Shown here: in pieces, positions 10,985-21,490 of the stretch | Layout of the letters: every line of letters starts with the position of its first letter | How positions within the stretch are numbered: the stretch's first letter is position 1 | DNA from: Amyelois transitella | Lineage: Eukaryota; Arthropoda; Insecta; Lepidoptera; Pyralidae | Assembly (NCBI RefSeq): GCF_032362555.1 | Contig: NC_083513.1 | Span: forward strand, 3,782,001 to 3,846,000 | Reading direction: 5' to 3' | Length of the DNA: 64,000 nucleotides | The notes under the pieces: model-generated | The model's input: only the letters and a program-made list of their open reading frames with translations | The model's database searches: none | What the model was told of the DNA's origin: nothing | Program-made: the position numbers and the translations under genes

Positions 10985-11260
10985 ATGTCATTCTCCTGAC
11001 ACCAGGCTCTCTGGGGAGGAGCCTGGGGTCCTGAAGCGGGTAAGTCGGGTTTTCACACGAAATGACTACATCACGCCTGTCTCCTATTGGAGTAGGCAGA
11101 GACTATTGATTTCCACTTGCAGCGATCCTTATTACAGACCTTTCCCGCTTCCTCTGCACTCATTTCTATTTTCATGCATATTTGACAATTACGGGTACTC
11201 CCAACATCTCCCTTGTTTAAGACATTCGAAATTTGATTATTAAAAGTTCGATGACACCAG
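10985..11260 (-). repeat. Old 3' end of an RTE-like LINE
   Basis: The stretch 'atcacgcctgtctcctattg' then 'gtaggcagagactattgatttccacttgc' and 'attacgggtactcccaacat' matches, with many changes, the C-terminal coding end of the LINE at 26.7-27.0 kb in the same orientation. It is a heavily decayed 5'-truncated copy. Confidence 0.6.
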
Positions 11261-11930
11261 CCCTGTCCCTCTTAGACAGTCAGTTTATGTACCTTTTGCC
11301 TTTTCCGTGCGGATTAAGATCTTAATAAATGTCAGTCAGAGAAATAAATGTGATTTTATCTCTATTCGAATCTCAGTGCCATACGTGTAGCCGACACGTG
11401 GTCATAGCCTCCTTAAAAGACTGATGGCTCTGTCTACCCTACATATAAAGTTAATTCCATGAATGAATGTATGAAAAAGGTAAGAATGATTCACACTGCT
11501 CAAGCATACACTTATGTATTTGGTACAGATTTCCCATATTAAGTTAATTTGTGGAAAATGGTTTGAAAAATGAAATAAGATTTAATTAATTAGATATTAA
11601 AAAGATGAACAAAAAACTATGAATAAAAAACATGAACTCACTGCGAGAGCATAAATATATTAAAAAACAACAGTTAGGTTAGAAATGGCTGAGTATATTC
11701 GTTACAAAAACTAAAATGCAATCGAATTGATACTTATATAACTATTTAGAAGTCCATTGTAAAGAAAATCAGTTAAAATTGCCACCATAATAAAATCATA
11801 TTTAAAATTATACAAAAAATATTTAAATATTTCGTAATTCCAAAAGGAATCTTGTAGTACTTACAATGTAAGAGTTGTATATTACATAATTAGATAATCG
11901 AAACATTAGTCCAAAACCAATATTTAATCA
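11261..11930. other. Intergenic DNA upstream of the Shx array
   Basis: AT-rich. A short family 1 SINE scrap ('gactgatggctctgtctacc') lies near 11420. Nothing else is recognised. Confidence 0.45.
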
Positions 11931-11936
11931 GCTTTA

Positions 11937-12072
11937 ATCGATAGCCCGAGCTTTATGAGGTGATTATAAGGTGAAAAATAAAACATATAAATTGAAAATT
12001 TACCAAGAACAACCATTGACTCTTCGGCTTCTTTAGCGAACGTTGTTAACAGTCATTGTGAATATCTGGAAG
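11937..12072 (+). promoter_or_regulatory. Promoter and 5' leader of intact Shx copy
   Basis: The 135 bp before the start codon are conserved in all three array units (11937, 14979, 18779), beginning 'tcgatagc(c/t)cgagctttatga'. A TATA box (tataaa, 11986-11991) lies 87 bp upstream of the ATG. The third unit keeps it at the same distance (18829-18834). The second unit reads 'ttgtaaa' instead and so has probably lost it. That the conserved block is the promoter is inferred from position and the TATA box. Confidence 0.55.
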
Positions 12073-13662
12073 ATGTCGTCTCCATCGGAATCTTCGAGCA
12101 CGGTCGGGACCTTTTTCGACCCAACTACGAATCATTGCGTTCAGCATTTGAACCGCAACGTGCCGAGAAATGTTACGGTAAGTCCATAGTTTCATAATAA
12201 AGTAATCCTTCTCTTGCCGTTCGTATGTCTATTCGTTGATGGACTACTGAGTTTTCTTGTACTTTCTCTGCTCATAAAAGAACTGAAGTCTGCTTGGATC
12301 ATGGTAAATATATTTATTCACTTTGCCGTATTTTAAAGAAGCGTAAAATTATACGGTCGTCTGTGATTGATCGAACCGTTAAGAATGTTAGAATGTATAT
12401 TCGCTATTATATACTTTCCCGTGACATATATGTTATGTTGTTGGACCTATATATGTTTGTACTCGCGTTCTCTAAAACGGCTCTAACGATTTCATTGAAA
12501 TAATAGATTTGTATGTTTTTGTACGTAAAAATTTTAATTGTTAAAAAAAATTACCAGTTAAAAGCTTTATTATTGTTTAGTCTAAACACACCTATAATTT
12601 TAGGAGTTTTGAGAAGTACATACTACACAATACATACATACAAATAGGAAAAAGACTGGTTGAAGTAGTAGTTTTGTCAAACTCTTTTTTTTCCTATTAC
12701 AGGCACCGTATTTACAGCCTTATGCGATGCCGCCTACACAGAATACGGTCCCGGTCCACATGCCGGGGCCTGCTCAACCACCGCCAGCTTACCACGCTTC
12801 TAATGGCTTTAGCATAAATGGTAGTATTCAGTACTTGCAGGAAAATTTTAATGGTCATCACCCGACATTTAGTGGAAACCACAGAGATTTCAACGGCCAC
12901 ATAATAACAAATGGTATTACCAGACCTAACGGATTGAATGGCACTAGAAATGTGACCGCAGCTGCTCAGCTTCACTACTTGACACCGTCATCAAGTGCGG
13001 TAACACCGGGAAAACGCGTAAACGGAGTCAAGAAACCAAAAAGAAGTCGTACTGCATTTACCACGCAGCAACTTCTGCAGCTGGAGGAGCAATTTTCACA
13101 AAACCGGTATTTAGATCGGACGCGGCGCATAGAACTGGCAGCGGTTCTGAATATAAACGAGAGAACCATAAAAATATGGTTTCAGAACCGTAGAATGAAA
13201 GAAAAGAAGGACAGCTTAGAAGAAAGCATTGAGGAATCCGAAAGAGTGAAAACTGAATCGTCACCGGATATGTTAATACAAGGTGTTCCTAACATGCCCC
13301 CACTAGTCATTAATAATAGTGGATATGGCTCAAGCATTCATGAGCCATATCCACCAGCGCATGATATGTACTACCATATAACTCCTAACTATGAGCTATC
13401 AATTCCAGCTCCAAATCCAATTGACGAGTATATGGAGTATATAGAGGAACAAGGATTTGGTGCTCGAAATATTAGTGAAAATGTTTTAGCACAGCAAGTA
13501 CCCACTAATTGTAACAACCACCAAGAGCCAGTATATATCGAGCCATCGCCCCCCGAATCCAATGACTCTTCCAACATGCCTGCCGCGTCCACTTCAGCTC
13601 CAGAGGCACCAGAAAACTGGGATGTATCCTGGATAAAATGCATGCAAGAATTTCAATTCTAG
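12073..13662 (+). CDS. Shx: Shx homeodomain protein, intact array copy, two exons
   Basis: A homeodomain transcription factor, expected in the nucleus, of the lepidopteran Special homeobox group. Exon 1 is 12073-12177 (35 codons, [16 protein letters not shown]...), followed by a gtaagt donor. A 525-bp intron ends in cctattacag, and exon 2 is 12703-13662, all in phase 0, giving 354 aa. The homeodomain covers about residues 147-206 (13036-13215) with R5, L16, F20, W48, F49, Q50, N51 and R53 all present (recognition helix [13 protein letters not shown]). The N-terminal region is rich in Pro, Asn and Gly; the tail is acidic with Pro ([11 protein letters not shown]) and ends [19 protein letters not shown] after the homeodomain fits a SUMO-acceptor consensus (inference). 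I chose the exon 1 start because ATG, donor and frame are kept in the second unit. This is the only undamaged gene of the array. Which ShxA-D class it belongs to is left open. Confidence 0.88.
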
Positions 13663-13671
13663 GAAAACCAA

Positions 13672-14155
13672 TTGTCTTTAATAATTGGTATCACATATGT
13701 GACCCTACTTGCTCACCCATGCTACGTAACACGATTACCAAAATGGGGAACACCGAACAGAAGTATAAACGGAGTTAAAGAACAGAAATTAAACCACACA
13801 GCATTTACCACTCAGCAAATGCTGCTACTGGAGGAAGACTATTCACGGAACCGTTATTTAGACAGAATACGGCGCTTTGAATTGGCCGAGATTTTTAATC
13901 TAAATGAGAGAAGTATAGAAAAATGGTTCCAGAACCGCAGAATTAGTGAAAAGAAAAACAGATCTGAAGACAGCTTTGGGGAATCCGAAGAAGCAAGGAC
14001 GTCGTAGGAGATGCTGATACAAGGCGATGTTGACATGCCAACATTAGTGATCTACGAGCCATATCAGACAACGCGGGATATGTACAACTGAGAAACTCAA
14101 ATTTATCAGCTATCAATTCCTGCTTCAATCATTCCATAAGATCCTCAATATTTAA
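13672..14155 (+). pseudogene. Class B homeobox copy behind the intact gene
   Basis: A second homeobox starts about 10 bp after the stop of the intact Shx gene. An open frame of 111 codons (13672-14007) holds a full-length homeodomain ([18 protein letters not shown] ... WFQNRRISEKK), but there is no ATG before the homeodomain, no first exon, and a stop right behind it. Compared with the main copy, R5 is His, K46-I47 is Glu-Lys and M54-K55 is Ile-Ser. The tail homology (MLIQG..DMPTL, YEPYQTT) continues after the stop. The same class sits behind the other two array genes. It could be read through in the 3' UTR of the upstream gene, but it is unlikely to make a protein of its own. Confidence 0.75.
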
Positions 14156-14344
14156 TTGTGTAGCAGCTAATGTGCACAGCATCAATCAAAAAATTTGTAC
14201 AAAATACTGGAGCCAGAACATGTCATCGGTTTGTTCTTTCGTTCTAATCATTCCGCATAAATGCCTTTTGTGCTCAACGTAGCTCCATAGGCAAATAACA
14301 AGGACATATCCTTATTAAAGGACTGGAGAAATATAAGTTTCAGA

Positions 14345-14975
14345 GAAAGATCATAAATTGTGTGAACGGATCTTGCACAATGCTTGACATATTATAAGTG
14401 ACTGCATCTGCTTACCCATGCTATCTGACGCAATCATCAAGCTGTGGAACACTGAACAGGAGCGTGAACGAAATTAAATAACTGAACAAAAATCGCACCG
14501 CATTTACCACGCAGGTAATTCTGCAACTGGAGGAATAATATTCACGAAACGAACACGGTGCATTAAACTAGCCGATATTCTCAGTCTAAATGAAAGAAGT
14601 ACAGAAATATGGTTCCAGAACCGCCGAATGAATTGAAAAAAGACAGCATTGAGGAATGCGAAGTAGTAAGGACGTTTCAGTCGTCACCGGAGATGCTGAT
14701 ACAAGGCGTTGTTGACATGCCAACATTAGAGATCTACGAACCATATCCGACAACGTATGAAAATATTATATGTATTACCAAGAAACTCAAAACTGTAAGC
14801 AACTAATTCATGCTCCAATCATACCACAAGACCCTCAATATTCAAGACGAATATATGGAGTACAAAGAAGAACAAGGATTTGGCGCGCAATACATAAGTG
14901 GAAATATACTAGCACGGCAAGAACCAAATAAGTGTCACAACCAACTAGAGCCACTACATACTGAGCTTTCGCCCT
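14345..14975 (+). pseudogene. Class C homeobox copy, unit 1
   Basis: A third homeobox-derived segment of the unit: 'aaaaatcgcaccgcatttac', 'gaggaataatattcacgaaa', then 'cggtgcattaaactagccga' and 'tggttccagaaccgccgaat'. Helix 1/2 is shortened by a deletion and stops occur before and after the homeobox. The tail is recognisable (tcgtcaccggagatgctgat; gatctacgaaccatatccga) up to about 14975, where the next unit's promoter block begins. Confidence 0.7.
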
Positions 14976-15114
14976 CTAATCGATAGCTCGAGCTTTATGA
15001 GGTGATAATAAGTTGAAAAATAAAATTTGTAAATTGAAAATTTACCGAAAGCAACCATTGACACTACGGCTTCTTTAGCGAACGTTGTTGACAGTCATTT
15101 GGAATATCTGGAAG

Positions 15115-16616
15115 ATGTCGTCTCCATCGGAACCTTCGAGCACGGTCGGGACCTTTTTCGACTTAACTACGAATCATTGCGTTCAGCATTTGAACCGCAA
15201 CGCGCCGAGAAATGTAACGGTAAGTTCAAAGTTTGAAAATAAAATAATGTTACTCTTGCCGTTCGTATGTCTATTCGTTGATGGACTACTGGGTTTTCTT
15301 GTACTTTCTCTGTTCATAAAAGAACTGAAGTCTGCTTGGATAATGGTAAACTAATTTATTCACTTTGCCGTATTTTAATGAAGCGTAAAATTATACGCTC
15401 ATCTGTTATTGATCGAACCGTTTTGAATCTTAGAATGTATATTCGTTATTATATATTTTCCCGTGACATATATACCTATACATGCTTATACTCGCGTTCT
15501 CGAAAAAGGCTCTAACGATTTCATTGATATTTGAAATATAACATTTCTATGTTTTTGCACGTAAAAATTAATTTTATTGAAAATTTTTATTATTTAAAAA
15601 CATGCTTCTTGTAGAAAGGCTCATTATAAAAATTGTTATAGATACATTCTTGTTTTGAAATAAATAAGACTTTAAACATGTCAATGTTTTTAGGAGTTCT
15701 GAGAAGTATGTATATCTTATACCATACAACCAGGAAAACGACTGGTTAAAGAAGTAGTTAAGTGTCTAACTCTTTCTTTTCTTATTACAGGCACCGAATT
15801 TACCGCCTTATGAGATGCCGCCTACACAGAATACGGTCCCGGTCCACATGCCGGGGCCTGCGCAACTATCGCCAGCTTACCACGCTTCTAATGGCTTTAG
15901 CATGAATGGTAATATTCAGGACTTGCAGGACAATATTAATGGTTATCACCCAACTTTATGTGGAAACCACAGAGATGGCCACAAATGGTATTACTGGATC
16001 TAACAGATTTAATGGTACTAGATATGTGAGAAGTCGTACTGCATTTACCACGCAGCAACTTTTGCAGCTAGAGGAGAAATTTTCACAAAAACGATATTTA
16101 GACCGGACCCGGCGCATAGAACTGGCAGCGGTTCTGAATTTAAACGAGAGAACAATAAAAAAATGGTTTCAGAATCGTAGAATGAAAGAAAAGAAGGACA
16201 GCTTAGAAGAAAGCATTGAGTAATCCGAAAAAGTGAAGACTGAATCGTCACCGGATATGTTAATAGAAGGTGTTCCTAACATGTTACCATTCGTAATGCA
16301 TGAGCCATATCCACCAGCGCATGGTATGTACTACCTAATGAGTCCAAACTATGAGCTGTCAATTACAACTTCAAATCCAATTGACGAGTATATGGAGTAT
16401 ATAGAGGAACAAGGATTTGGTACGTGAAATATAAGTGGAAATGTTTTAGCACAGCAAGAACCCACTACTTGTTACAATCAACTAGAGCTAGTATATGCCG
16501 AGCCATCGCCCCCCGAATCCAATGACTCTTCCAACATGCCTGCCGCGTCCATTTCAGCTCCGGAGGTACCAGAAAACTTGGATATATCCTGGATTAAAAG
16601 CATGCAAGGATTTTAA
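15115..16616 (+). pseudogene. Shx copy of array unit 2, frameshifted
   Basis: A paralogue of the intact copy. Exon 1 (15115-15219) is open with ATG and gtaagt. The intron ends cttattacag, and exon 2 starts at 15791. The frame is lost near 15973, where part of the 'gatttcaacggccacataat' stretch is deleted, and the basic linker before the homeodomain is also missing. A homeodomain with all core residues follows in another frame (16027-16206), but I47 has become Lys. A nonsense change (gag-taa, 16221-16223) follows, and a further stop lies near 16425. The conserved tail end (DISWIKSMQGF) is still readable. The TATA box is lost as well. Confidence 0.85.
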
Positions 16617-16621
16617 TTCTA

Positions 16622-16797
16622 GGAAAACAACTGTCTGTAATTAATAGTATTGGATATGTGACCCTACTTGCTCACCCACGCTACGTAATACGATTACCAA
16701 AATGGGGAACACCGAACAAGAGTATAAACGGAGTTAAAGCACAGAAATTAAACCGCATAGCATTTACCACTCAGCAAATGCTGCAACTGGAGGAAGA
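16622..16797 (+). pseudogene. Class B homeobox stub, unit 2
   Basis: Linker and first half of helix 1 of the class B copy ('aatggggaacaccgaacaag' ... 'caaatgctgcaactggagga'). It breaks off at 'ggaggaagacaaatgg', where a class A linker joins directly. The same junction occurs in unit 3 at about 20627. Confidence 0.75.
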
Positions 16798-17531
16798 CAA
16801 ATGGTATAAGCGGATCTTACGGATTGATTTGTACTAGATATGTGACAGCAGTAGCAGCAGTGACGCAGCTGCTCGCCTTCGCTACTTGACACCATCATCA
16901 AGTGCGGTAACACCGGGAAAACACGTAAACAGAGTCAAGAAACCAAAGAGACGTCGTACTGCATTTACCACGCAACAACTTCTGCATCTGGAGGAGCAAT
17001 TTTCACAAAACCGATGTTAAGACCAGACGCGGTGCATAAAACTGGCAGCTGTTCTGAATTTAAACGAGAGAACTATAAAAATATGGTTCCAGAACCGTAG
17101 AATGAAAGAATAGAAGGACAGCTTAGAAGAAAGCTTTGAAAAATACGAAAAAGTTAAGACTGAATCGTCACCGGATATGTTAATACAATGTGTTACTAAC
17201 ATGCCACTATTAATAATGCATGAGCCATGTCCACCAGCGCATGATATGTACTACCAAATAACTCTAAACTATGAGCTATCAATTCCAGCTTCAAAGCAAA
17301 TTGACGAGTATATGGAGTATATAGAGGAACAAGGATTTGGTGCGCGAAATATAAGTGGAAATGTTTTAGCACACACCCACTAATTGTTACAACCAACTAG
17401 AGCCAGTATTTGCCGAGCCATCGCCCCCCGAATCCAATGACTCTTCCAACATGCCTGCCGCGTCCATTTCAGCTCCAGAGGCACCAAAAAACTGGGATAT
17501 ATCCTGGATTAAAAGCATGCAAGGGTTTTAA
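16797..17531 (+). pseudogene. Extra class A homeobox segment, unit 2
   Basis: A partial copy of Shx exon 2 from the late linker to the stop. The homeobox (about 16950-17130) contains stops (cgatgttaagac in helix 2; gaatagaagg behind helix 3). The tail from 'gatatgttaatacaatgtgt' to 'aaaagcatgcaagggtttta' is complete. A triplet run (gcagtagcagcagtgacgcag) interrupts the linker. No first exon belongs to it. Confidence 0.8.
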
Positions 17532-17536
17532 TTCTA

Positions 17537-18060
17537 GGGAAACAACTGTCTGTAATTAGTGGTATTGGATATGTGATCCTACTTGCTCACCCACGCTACA
17601 TAATACGATTACCGAAATGGGGAACACCGAATAGGAGCAGAAACGGAGTTAAAATCAAATTAAACCGCCCTGCATGTACCACTCAGCAAATGCTGCAACT
17701 GGAGGAAGAATATTAAAGGAACCGTTATTTAGACCAAACGCGGCGCATTGAATTGGCCGAGATTCTTGATCTTTATGAGAAAAGTATAGAAAAATGGTTC
17801 CAGAACCGCAAAATTAGTGAAAAGAAACACAGATCAGAAGACAGCTTTGGGGAATCCGAAGAAGTAAGGACGTCGCAGGAGATACTGATACAAGGCGTTA
17901 TTGACATGACAACATTAGTGATCTACGAGCCATATCAGACAACGCGTGATATGTACAACTGAGAAACTGGAAGTTATCAGCTATCAATTCCTGCTTCAAT
18001 CATTCCATAAGACCCTCAATATTCAATTGTGTAACAGCAAATGTGTAAGCGCAGCAACAA
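17537..18060 (+). pseudogene. Class B homeobox copy, unit 2
   Basis: Parallel to the class B copy at 13.7 kb, again immediately behind a class A tail. The homeobox has a stop in helix 1 (gaatattaaagg). An open stretch, 17753-17962, covers the remainder (WFQNRKISEKKHRS), with R53 changed to Lys. Confidence 0.75.
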
Positions 18061-18224
18061 TCAAGTAATTTGTACAACCAACTGGAGCCAGTACATGTCA
18101 CCCATTCGTCCTTTTTTTCTAATCATTTCGCATGTATGCCTGTCGTGCTCAATGCAGCTCCAGAGGCAAATAACTAGGATATATCCTGGACTAAAGGCCT
18201 GGAAAAATATAAGTTCCTAAGAAA

Positions 18225-18778
18225 GATTATAAATTGTATGAACGGATCCCGCACAATGAATGATATAGGATAAGTGACTTCATCTGCTCACCCATGCTAT
18301 CTGACACAATCATCAAGCTGGGAAACACCAAACAGGAGCGTGAACGGAATTAAAAAACTGAAAAGAAATCGCACCGTATTTACCACGCAGCTACTTTTGC
18401 AACTGGAGGAACAATATTCACGAAACCGATATTTAAACTGAACGCGGTGCATTAAACTGGCCGAGATTCTCAATCTAAATGAAAGAAAAATAGCAATATT
18501 GTTCCAGTAAAGTAAGACGTTTCAGTAGTAAGGACGTCACCGGAGATGCTGATCCTAGTATGATATGTACTACCAAGAAACTCGAAACAGTAAGCAACTA
18601 ATACTTGCTCCAATCATACCACAAGACCCTCAATATTCAATTGACGAATGTATGGAGTACAAAGAACAACAAGGATTTGGTGTGCTAAATATAAGTGGAA
18701 ATATACTAACTAGCACGGCAAGAACCAAATAATTCTCACAACCAACTAGAGCCACTACATACTGGGCTTTCGCCCTCT
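18225..18778 (+). pseudogene. Class C homeobox copy, unit 2
   Basis: Homologous to the copy at 14.35-14.97 kb: 'aaaagaaatcgcaccgtatt', 'gaggaacaatattcacgaaa', 'gcggtgcattaaactggccg'. The recognition helix is disrupted (attgttccagtaaagtaaga) by a deletion. Homology ends at the promoter block of unit 3. Confidence 0.72.
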
Positions 18779-18915
18779 AATCGATAGCTCGAGCTTTATG
18801 AGGTGACTATAAGGTGAAAAATAAAATATATAAATTGAAAATTTACCGAAAGCAACCATTGACACTACGACTTCTTTAGCGAACGTTGTTGACAGTCATT
18901 GTGAATATCTGGAAG

Positions 18916-20442
18916 ATATTGTCTCCATCGGAACCTTCGAGCACGGTCGGGATCTTTTTCGACTTAACTACGAATCATTCCGTTCAGGATTTGAACCGCA
19001 CCGTGCCGAGAAATGTAACGGTAAGTTCAAAGTTTCAAAATAAAATAATGTTACTCTTGACGTTCGTATGTCTATTCGTTGATGGACTACTCGGTTTTCT
19101 TTCTCTGTTCATAAAATAACTGAAGTCTGCTTGGATCATTGTAAATTTATTTATTCACTTTGCCGTATTTTATTGAAGCGTAAAATTATACGCTCATCTG
19201 TTATTGATCGAACCGTTTAGAATCTTAGAATGTATATTCGTTATTATATATTTTCCCGTAACATATATATGCTTGTACTCGCGTTCTCGAAAAAGGCTCT
19301 TACGATTTCATTGATATTTGAAATATAAGATTTCTATGTTTTTGTACGTAAAAATTAATTTGATTGAAAATTTTTATTATTCAAAAACATGTTTCTTGTA
19401 GAAAGCCTCATTATTACAAATTTTATAGATACATTCTTGTTTTGAAATAAATAAGGCTTTAAACACGTCAATGTTTTTAGGAGTTCTGAGAAGTATGTTT
19501 ATAAATATCTTATACCATACAACCAGGAAAACGACTGGTTAAAGTAGTGGTTAAGTGTCTAACTCTTTCTTTTCTTATTACAGGCACCGTATTTACCGCC
19601 TTATGAGATGCCGCCTACACAGAATACTTCTAATGGCTTTAGCATGAATGGTATTCAGTACGTGCAGGACAATTTTAATGGTCATCACCCGACATTTAGT
19701 GGAAGCCACAGGGATTTCAACGGCCACATAATAACAAATGGTATAACCGGATCTTACGGAAATGTGACCGCAGTTGCTCACCTTCGCTACTTGAAACCAT
19801 CATCAAGTGCGGTAACACCGGGCAAACGCGTAAACGGAGTCAAGAAACCAAAAAGAAGTCGTACTGCATTTACCACGCAGCAACTTCTGCAGCTGGAGGA
19901 GCAATTTTCACGAAACCGATATTTAGACCGGACGCGGCTCATAGAACTGGCAGCGGTTCCGAATTTAAACGAGAGAAATATTAAAATTTGGTTTCAGAAC
20001 CGTAGAATGAAAGAAAAGAAGGACAACTTAGAAGAAAGTATTGAGGAACCCGAAAAAAGTGAAGACTGAATCGTCACCGGATATGTTAATAGAAGGTGTT
20101 CCTAACATGCCACCATTAGTAATGCATGAGCCATATCCATCAGCACATGATATGTGCTACCAAATAAGTCCGAACTATGAGCTATCAATTCCAGCTTCAA
20201 ATCCAATTGACGAGTATATGGAGTATATAGAGGAACAAGGATTTCGTGCGCGAAATATAGGTGGAAATGTTTCAGCACAGCAAGAACACACTAATTGTTA
20301 CAACCAACTAGAGCCAGTATATGCCAAGCCATCGCGCCCCGAATCCAATGACTCTTCCAACATGCCTGCCGTGTCCATTTTAGCTCCAGAGGCACCAGAA
20401 AACTGGGATATATCCTGGATTAAAAGCATGCAAGGATTTTAA
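18916..20442 (+). pseudogene. Shx copy of array unit 3, start loss and frameshift
   Basis: The best preserved of the damaged copies. Exon 1 (18916-19020) keeps donor and frame, but its ATG reads ATA. The intron ends tcttattacag and exon 2 starts at 19584; an ATG at 19608 could start a shorter protein. The homeodomain ([18 protein letters not shown] ... [13 protein letters not shown]) has R31 changed to Leu and L38 changed to Pro, the latter in helix 2. One extra A in 'cccgaaaaaagtgaag' shifts the frame at about 20053, giving a stop at 20067-20069. The rest of the tail is open from 20041 to 20442 in the next frame. The TATA box is intact. A recent pseudogene is the simplest reading; a one-base assembly error in the A run cannot be excluded. 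Confidence 0.75.
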
Positions 20443-20627
20443 TTCTAGGAAAACAACTATCTGTAATTAATAGTATTGGATATGTGACCCTACATGCTCA
20501 CCAACGCTACTTAATACGATTACCAAAATGGGGAACACCGAATAGGAGCATAAACGGAGTTTAAGCTCAGAAATGAAACCGCATAGCATTTACCACTCAG
20601 CAAATGCTGCAACTGGAGGAAGACAAA
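20443..20627 (+). pseudogene. Class B homeobox stub, unit 3
   Basis: The same truncated class B piece as at 16.6-16.8 kb, ending at the same fusion point ('ggaggaagacaaatggtata'). Confidence 0.75.
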
Positions 20628-20960
20628 TGGTATAACCGGATCTTACGGATTGAATGGTACTAGATATGTGACCACAGCTGCTCACCTTCGCTACTTGACA
20701 CCATTATCAAGTAAGGTAATAGCGGGAAAACGCGTAAAAGGAGTCAAGAAACCAAAAACAAGTCGTACTGCATTTACCACGCAGCAACTTTTGCAGTTGG
20801 AGGAGCAATTTTCACAAAACCGATGTTTATACCGGACGCGGCGCCTAGAACTGGCAGCGGTTCTGAATTTAAACGAGAGAACTAAAAAAATATGGTTTCA
20901 GAACCATAGAATGAAAGAATAGAAGGACAGCTTCACTTTTTCGGATTCCTCAAAGCTTTC
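20628..20960 (+). pseudogene. Extra class A homeobox segment with micro-inversion, unit 3
   Basis: A partial exon 2 copy. The open stretch 20650-20922 includes most of the homeodomain ([17 protein letters not shown] ... [16 protein letters not shown]53 to His, I45 to Lys). Behind 'gaaggacagctt' about 28 bp (20933-20961) run backwards: 'cggattcctcaaagctttct' is the inverse of the normal 'agaaagctttgaggaatccg'. The sequence then resumes forward with 'gactgaatcgtcaccgg'. Confidence 0.8.
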
Positions 20961-21490
20961 TGACTGAATCGTCACCGGAGATGTGGACACAAGGTGTTCC
21001 TAACATGCCAACGAACTATCAATCTAAATGAAAGAAGTATAGAAATATGGTTTCAGAACCGCCAAATGAATAAAAAAAGACAGCATTGAGGAACCCGAAG
21101 AAGTAAGGCCGTAAAGAGAAACTGATACAGAAATTGTTGAAATGCCAACATTAGTGATCTACGAGCCATAATTGACAACGTATGATATGTACTACCAAGA
21201 AACTCGAAACTGTAAGCAACTAATTCTTGCTCCAATCATACCAAAAGACCCTCAATATTCAATTGACGAATATATGGAGTAGAAAGAACAACATAGATTC
21301 GGTGCGCAAAATATAAGTGGAAATATACTAGCACAACAAAAACCAATTTCTCACAACTAGAGCAACTATATACTGAGCCTTTGATTCTAATTTAACGATT
21401 ACGATCCAATATTCCCACCGCGCCCATTTTAGCTCCAGAGGCACTAATAAACTGGGGTATATCCTGGATTAAAAGCATGGAAGAATTTAA
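20961..21490 (+). pseudogene. Fused class A/C homeobox remnant, unit 3
   Basis: After 'aaggtgttcctaacatgcca' of the class A tail the sequence switches to a class C homeobox ('ctaaatgaaagaagtataga', 'tggtttcagaaccgccaaat') and then a class C tail ending near 'tggattaaaagcatggaaga'. Only the end of the homeobox remains. Confidence 0.7.

Noticed and set aside
14609-14806. Class C frame as a possible small protein
   Set aside because: It starts inside the recognition helix of a broken homeobox and covers only tail sequence; the homeobox before it is deleted and has stops.
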